DNA from: Methanobacteriota archaeon
GTDB taxonomy: Archaea; Thermoplasmatota; Poseidoniia; MGIII; CG-Epi1
Assembly: GCA_002731905.1 (NCBI GenBank)
Contig: PCBV01000033.1
Span: 13,324-19,584 of the forward strand
DNA: 6,261 nucleotides
Direction: 5' to 3'
Made by a program: the position numbers and the translations under genes. The first letter of the stretch is position 1, and the number at the start of each line of letters is the position of its first letter. The notes beneath the pieces are model-generated. The model had not been told where the DNA came from. It saw nothing but the letters and a program-made list of their open reading frames with translations, and ran no database searches. Below, one piece after another: positions 1-5,300 of this stretch.

Positions 1-348
1 CTGGATTTGCCCAATCATCACCGGTTCGTCTGAGTCTACAGCAATCCCCTTTGGCAGCGTGCCTTTTGCCATGTTTGATGCAGCTGCGACAACCGACGGC
101 TCCTCCAGTGCCATAGGTACGAAAAGCTCTTCACCGTTCACCTTGAAATTTGCTGCAACACCCAGTGGCATTGGAAAGCTGCCGATAACGTTCTCAATCA
201 TGCGGTTGGCAGTCTCACCACCAAGCGCACCGAATCCACCCAGCGCCTTCGCTTCCTCGTCGCTGAGACTGGCGAACTCCTTCACGATTTCAAGTCGTTC
301 TGCCGGTGAGAGCTTGTAGAAACCGGGAACGGCAGATGTACGTGCCAT
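1..348 (-). CDS. hmgA: Class II hydroxymethylglutaryl-CoA reductase, N-terminal part (runs off left edge)
   Basis: Reduces HMG-CoA to mevalonate in the cytosol, the committed step of the mevalonate route to archaeal isoprenoid lipids. The 116 visible residues start MARTSAVPGFYKLSPAERLE, a typical class II N-terminus. The diagnostic ENVIG motif is at residues 52-56, followed by PLGVAANF (61-68) and the substrate-binding MALEEPSVVAAAS (79-91). Glu83 corresponds to the catalytic glutamate of the Pseudomonas mevalonii enzyme. The family is usually about 420-430 residues, so roughly three quarters (the NAD(P)H domain with catalytic Lys, Asp and His) lies outside the window. The ATG at 348-346 is chosen because homology begins there. 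No clear Shine-Dalgarno precedes it, and a weak T-rich element (minus strand CCCCTTTTAGTG, 377-366) sits about 23 bases upstream, so leaderless initiation or read-through from the upstream gene are both possible. Class II enzymes in archaea are often attributed to ancient transfer from bacteria. Confidence 0.95.
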   Translation of the reverse strand, partial: MARTSAVPGFYKLSPAERLEIVKEFASLSDEEAKALGGFGALGGETANRMIENVIGSFPMPLGVAANFKVNGEELFVPMALEEPSVVAAASNMAKGTLPKGIAVDSDEPVMIGQIQ

Positions 349-393
349 GCGGGTGGATTGTCTGCCACTAAAAGGGGATTGGGGCCTGCAGCG

Positions 394-2208
394 TCAGAAG
401 AAGCGATGCCAGAGGCCGGCAATTCGGTCGCGAGTGCTACCGACAATTGCCATAGGGTTAACGTACCACGTAACTGACTCTCGGATAACAATGAGTGACT
501 CTATGATTTCACCCGCACCCTCGAAACGACCCAGGTCCCCGTCCCAGTTATCGAGGACGCTCCCGAACTGGTTTTCAATAATGTCTATCGCTCCGGCTAG
601 CTGCTCACGAATCTCGGGCCTCTCTTTGCCTGTGACGACTAGCGCGAGGACCGCATTCCGGCCGCGTTCAATCAGCAGCAGCAGCTCGCCATGCTCGAGT
701 TTCTTCAGGGTCTTGGATTCATCAGCCTGGAAAGACTCCGAAACGAAGTCCGAAAGGGCTTGGAGCATAGAACCCATGATGTCCTGATCGATTCCGGAGT
801 CATCAGAAGTTCCTGAATGGGCGATGACCCGGCCAATACTGTCGAGCAGGTATACCTCCTCGACTCGGTAGCTGCCGAGCCTGTAGCGCTCCCGACCATA
901 GGCTCCCGCAAGGACACTAAGCGGCAGAATGAACATCCAGTAGCGGTACTCTATCCCGAGGAATTTCTCCGGCTCGGAAGGAGGACTGGCAATGTCAATC
1001 TTGCGGGAACTGGAACCGAAGTCAAGCTCGACCAGTATCAGTTGCTGACCTGCAGTGACATTCTCTTTCTGGCTGACAAGCAGTTCCTTCTGGATGCCCT
1101 GATGGGGTGCCCGGATGGTAGTTACTCCGTCATCATTACTGACCAGCACAAGCGCATCGTCTGTACTGAACGGGCTGCCGACTTGACTCCTGAGAATTTC
1201 TGCTTCGCCATTGACGGGGCTGCTGATGACCTGTTCCGCAAAGATGCGATAGTAGCAGAGATAGGAACCGGGTGAGGGAATTCCTGAACTCGGCAGCGAC
1301 ATCGTGCGCGACTCGCCGTAGCTGATATGCAGTATCTCCGTCGTGCTCAGCAGTTCTCCCCCTGTCCCACTCAAGGGTGATAGCGACCGCGTGTCAACCA
1401 CGCTAAGAGTAGCGCTGACGTTGAGGTTGGCAGTACCCGTGTTCCTGACTGAAACCATCAGCTCGAACGGCTCGTCTGTCAGGTGCGAATCACTCCCAAC
1501 AATCTGGAATCCCTCGACCAGAAGCCCAACCTCAAGTTGTGCCTCAAGTACCTGACTCGCTTCCAGTATCAGATTGCCTTCCCATCGGCCAAAGTGGACT
1601 TCATCCACTGCTCCCGTCAGGTTGATTGGTCCGGCATCTGCCCCTTCGCCCAGAATGGCTACCCAGCCAGACTCTCCCGTTTCGTCAATGCTTCCCGACC
1701 AGCTGCTATTGTCAGAAGTGAAACTCCAGTTTCCTCCGTTGATTGGTGTTCCGAACGGTGTCGTAAAGCGCGTGTTCAACCAGTAGCCCGAACTAACGCT
1801 GCTCCCTTCTTCCACCAAGGTACCGAAACTGCTCGCTACGAGCGAAGCACTACCGTTCGTAACCAGGAGTTCGGCATCCGGCAGCGTGATGTTCGACATG
1901 AACAGGCTCCCGCCATCTACCTCAATGCTGGTCAGGTTGCGGCACTCGACATCCCACAGGCTCAGGCTGGCACTTTCGCCGACGGCAAGCCATGATGCAT
2001 TATCAGCGAACTCCAGGGTCGAGTTGCGTAGAACGACCGTGACACCGTCCTGAATCGTCAGGTTTCCGGCAACAGTCACCGTAGTATCCGCGAGCGCCGC
2101 GTCCTCGACCAGCTCTCCACTCCACTCTTCGCCAGTCCCTCGCCCCGAGAGGAGGATGACTAGCAGGCAGCAGGATAACCCGGCCAGGAGTAAGCGGTGC
2201 CCGGACAC
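394..2208 (-). CDS. Membrane-anchored surface protein with beta-rich ectodomain and roadblock-like cytosolic domain
   Basis: I do not recognise a named family for the full 604-residue protein. Residues 1-24 form a signal peptide (hydrophobic LLLAGLSCCLLVILL). Residues about 35-135 are short beta-strand repeats with alternating polar and hydrophobic positions, like a small beta-helix. Residues about 240-345, with VSVRNTGTANLNVSATL, resemble a CARDB/Ig-like adhesion domain. There are 11 N-x-S/T sequons before residue 386, fitting a glycosylated exterior. One membrane segment (about 421-438, YWMFILPLSVLAGAYG) is followed by basic RERYR, predicting an inside C-terminus. Residues 449-555 (VEEVYLLDSIGRVIAHS, then helix, three strands, helix) have the strand-helix order of roadblock/profilin-like domains; this is inference. 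The GTG start is well constrained: an in-frame TAA lies at 2232-2230 and the next ATG is at codon 104. It is a possible surface receptor or anchor, sitting 45 bases upstream of the HMG-CoA reductase gene in the same direction. Confidence 0.85.
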   Translation of the reverse strand: MSGHRLLLAGLSCCLLVILLSGRGTGEEWSGELVEDAALADTTVTVAGNLTIQDGVTVVLRNSTLEFADNASWLAVGESASLSLWDVECRNLTSIEVDGGSLFMSNITLPDAELLVTNGSASLVASSFGTLVEEGSSVSSGYWLNTRFTTPFGTPINGGNWSFTSDNSSWSGSIDETGESGWVAILGEGADAGPINLTGAVDEVHFGRWEGNLILEASQVLEAQLEVGLLVEGFQIVGSDSHLTDEPFELMVSVRNTGTANLNVSATLSVVDTRSLSPLSGTGGELLSTTEILHISYGESRTMSLPSSGIPSPGSYLCYYRIFAEQVISSPVNGEAEILRSQVGSPFSTDDALVLVSNDDGVTTIRAPHQGIQKELLVSQKENVTAGQQLILVELDFGSSSRKIDIASPPSEPEKFLGIEYRYWMFILPLSVLAGAYGRERYRLGSYRVEEVYLLDSIGRVIAHSGTSDDSGIDQDIMGSMLQALSDFVSESFQADESKTLKKLEHGELLLLIERGRNAVLALVVTGKERPEIREQLAGAIDIIENQFGSVLDNWDGDLGRFEGAGEIIESLIVIRESVTWYVNPMAIVGSTRDRIAGLWHRFF

Positions 2209-2293
2209 GGTTCCGGCCTTCTCAGGGCTTTACTTAATGTTTCTTTGTAAGAAACATAAACACTTTAGCCAGCTTCGGTTCGAGCAGGACACT
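2209..2293. promoter_or_regulatory. Divergent promoter region between the two surface-protein genes
   Basis: These 85 bases separate the GTG start of the minus-strand membrane protein (2208) from the GTG start of the plus-strand propeller protein (2294), so both promoters must lie here or overlap the coding ends. The centre (about 2230-2266) is A+T rich against a G+C-rich background. On the minus strand, GTGTTTATGTTTC (2263-2251) is the best TATA-like box for the 604-residue protein, about 50 bases before its GTG. An imperfect ribosome-binding sequence GAGAAGG (2223-2217) sits 8 bases from that GTG. On the plus strand, the same stretch (GAAACATAAACAC) lies about 35 bases before the GTG at 2294, and AGGA (2286-2289) is a short-spaced ribosome-site candidate. 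Neither TATA box is canonical, so exact promoter positions are uncertain. Confidence 0.55.
2237..2257. repeat. Perfect 9-bp inverted repeat, candidate operator
   Basis: ATGTTTCTT (2237-2245), spacer TGT (2246-2248) and AAGAAACAT (2249-2257) form a perfect palindrome. It extends to 12-base arms (2234-2260) with a single mismatch at 2236/2258. It lies in the middle of the divergent region and overlaps the only TATA-like sequences there, the usual place for an archaeal repressor or activator site. The arms are A+T rich and there is no following T-tract, so it reads better as a protein-binding site than as a terminator. No specific regulator is recognised. Confidence 0.5.
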
Positions 2294-2380
2294 GTGGGCG
2301 CCCGCTTCGTAAGACTACCACTCGCTGTTTTGCTGTTGCTTGCGGTGGTGTTTCTGTTTGTTTCTGAGGGAGCTGAAGCG
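2294..2380 (+). other. Predicted Sec signal peptide of the propeller protein
   Basis: The 29 encoded residues have two arginines near the start, a run of about 13 hydrophobic residues (LAVLLLLAVVFLF), then a polar SEGAEA with alanines at -3 and -1 relative to IDPEW. This is a classical secretion signal. It places all downstream repeats outside the cell and supports GTG 2294 over the upstream ATG. Confidence 0.8.
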
Positions 2381-5300
2381 ATAGATCCAGAATGGAGCTA
2401 CGAGACAGGAGCTGGGGTTAATTCTGTTGCTATCTCGGCAGACGGAGAGTACATCGTCGTCGGCTCTGACGACTACAAGGTCTACCTCTTCGAGAAGGAC
2501 AGCAGCACGCCACTCTGGAGCTATACCACCGGAGGTACTGTGCACTCGGTCGCCATCTCGGCAGACGGCCAGTATACCGCCTCCGGTTCCGATGACAACA
2601 AAGTTTACCTTGTCAACGGGGACGGCGACATCTGGAGCTACACCACTGGCGATATTGTACGCTCGGTCGCCATCTCGGCGGACGGCGAGTACATCGCTGC
2701 CGGTTCTCGGGACAACAATTTGTACTTCTTTGACAAGGACAGCAGTACACCCATCTGGAGCTATACCACTGAGGGTGGTGTGCAGTCAGTGGCCATTTCG
2801 GCGGATGGCGAGTACATCGTTGCCGGCTCTGATGACTACAAAGTCTACCTCTTCGACAAGGACAGCAGCACGCCGCTATGGAACCACACCACCGAGGGTG
2901 AGGTGTACACGGTGGCCATCTCGGCAGATGGAGAGTACATCGTCGCAGCGGGACTGGTCGGCGACGCCAGGCTCTACCTATTCCACAAAGACAGCAGCAC
3001 GCCGCTCTGGGGCTGGGCCAGCGGTCACTGCGAAGGTTGCGGCGGTATACGCTCGGTTGACATCTCGGCTGGCGGTGAGTACATTTCCGTCGGCTCTGAT
3101 GACTGCAGTGTCTACCTCTTCGACAAGGACAGCGCCAACCCTCTCTGGAGCTATAACGGCATCGAGGGTATACAGTATGTGCACTCGGTCGCTATCTCGG
3201 CCGACGGTGAATACGTCGTCGCCGGATTCTATGACGGCGGGGTCTATCTTTTTGACAAGGACAGCAGCACCCCCCTCTGGAGCTATACCGCAGTGGACGC
3301 TGTGGACTCAGTGGCCATTTCGGCTGACGGTGAGTACATCGCCGCCGGCTCCTGGGACAACTATGTCTACCTCTTCGACAACATTATGCCACACTGGACA
3401 TACACCACCCGCAATAGCGTGCGGACTGTTGCCGTCTCGGCGGACGGTGAGTACATTGTCGCTGGCTCTGATGATCAGAAAGTGTATCTATTCAACAAGG
3501 ACAACAGCACGCCGCTCTGGAGCTACACCAGCGGGAATACTGTGTGGTCGGTGGCCATCTCAGCAGACGGAGAATACATCGCCGCTGGTTCCAATGAATA
3601 TGTCCACCTATTCGATAAGGACAGCAACACGCCACTCTGGAGCTACCTCATAGAGAGTGATGCGAAATCAATATCCATCTCGGCGGACGGCGAGTACATC
3701 GCCGTCGGCTCCGCTGACGGCAGAGTCTACCTCTTCAACAAGGACAGCGACGACCCCCTCTGGAGCTCCAGCACCGAGGCAGAAGTGCCTTCGGTCTCCA
3801 TCTCGGCGGACGGTGAGTACATTGCTGTCGGTTCCTTTGACGGTAAGGTCTACCTATTCGGGAAGGACAGTGATGCGCCGCTCTGGAGTTACACTACTGC
3901 AAGTGACTTTGTTCGCTCAGTCTCCATCTCGGCAGACGGCGAGTATGTTACTGCCACATCAGATGACTACAATGTTTACCTCTTTGACAAGGACAGCAAC
4001 GAACCGCTCTGGAGCTACAGGGTTGGACACCAGGGATGTTCCGTTTCCATTTCGGCTGATGGTGAGTACATTGCGGCGGTAACGTACGATGGTAACGGAT
4101 TATACCTGTTTAACAGTGACAATAGCACCCCCCTCTGGAACCACACTATTGCTGGTAATGTAAATTCGGCAGCTTTCTCGGCCGATGGCGAGTACATTGT
4201 TGTTTCAGGTGGAAATGATATTTTCTTCTTTGACAAGGACAGCAGTCTTCCCCTCTGGGACTATACTACCGGGAGTCAGGTGGATACGGTTGCAATCTCG
4301 GCGGACGGCGCGTACATCGTCGCCGGCTCCCACGACTACAAAGTCTACACCTTCAAAAATACGGCATCAGGAGACGAATCAGAGAACGACCCTCCGCAAA
4401 TCTGGAGTATCGACGTAGGACCCAATCCTGCCTACGAGAACGTCCGGGTCTACTTCGATAGCGATTCGGAGGATATCGATGGCGACGTCGTGGCATTCGA
4501 ATGGACTTCAGATATAGACGGCCTGCTGAGTACAAGCAAGAGCTTCGATTCCGATACACTTTCCGTGGGCGCCCACACGATTTCCTTCAGGGTTCAGGAT
4601 GATGATGGCTCGTGGTCGGATTACGCGTACCAGAACCTGATGATACTCGAAGAAGAGATTGAAGATAAAAATGAATTTCCTTGGAATTACACCACCGGGG
4701 ATGATGTGAACTCAGTCTCAATCTCGGGGAACGGCGAGTATATCGTCGCCGGCTCCGATGACTACAAGGTCTACCTTTTCAACAAGAACAGCAGCACGCC
4801 CCTCTGGAGCTACACTGCTGAGGATTCGGTGAACTCGGTGGCCATTTCGGCGGATGGCGAGTATATTGTAGCAGGAGGAAAGGATGATTACATATATTTC
4901 TTTGATAAGGACAGCAGCACACCACTCTGGAGCTACAATACTGCCGACGATGTAGGGAGGGTCTCCATCTCGGCAGATGGCGAGTACATCGCTGCAGGCT
5001 CCTATGACAAAAAGGTCTACCTCTTCGGCAAGGACAGCGGTACGCCGCTCTGGAGCTACGAGATTGGGGGTGGAGTGAGCTCGGTGGCCATCTCGGCTGA
5101 TGGTGAGTACATCGCCGCCGCCGGCGAGGGTGACACGAACGTTTACCTTTTCGACAAGGACAGCAGCACACCGCTCAGGAACTACACTATTGAGGGTGAC
5201 ATCTATTGTTACGACTTTGTGGCATCTTGTGTCGCCATCTCGGCGGACGGCAAGTACATTGTAGTTGGTAACGATGTTGGCCAGATCCACCTCCTCGATA

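Noticed and set aside
282..491. Small minus-strand frame spanning the junction of the two minus-strand genes
   Set aside because: It overlaps both genes in another frame and has no recognisable motif or ribosome site.
817..1995. Plus-strand open frames of 152 and 170 codons opposite the membrane protein
   Set aside because: They lie antisense to a complete gene with signal peptide, sequons, membrane segment and folded tail, and show no domain of their own.
2237..2293. Upstream in-frame ATG at 2237 as the start of the propeller protein
   Set aside because: It would put a polar, charged 19-residue stretch before an already complete signal peptide and place the start within the palindrome. It cannot be excluded, but GTG 2294 fits better.
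2427..4082. Long plus-strand open frames rich in Ser, Thr and Arg (2427-3653 and 3657-4082)
   Set aside because: They are a shifted frame of the propeller repeats. Repeat lengths are multiples of three, so stops are missing in the shadow frame as well; the proteins are low-complexity and unlike any family.
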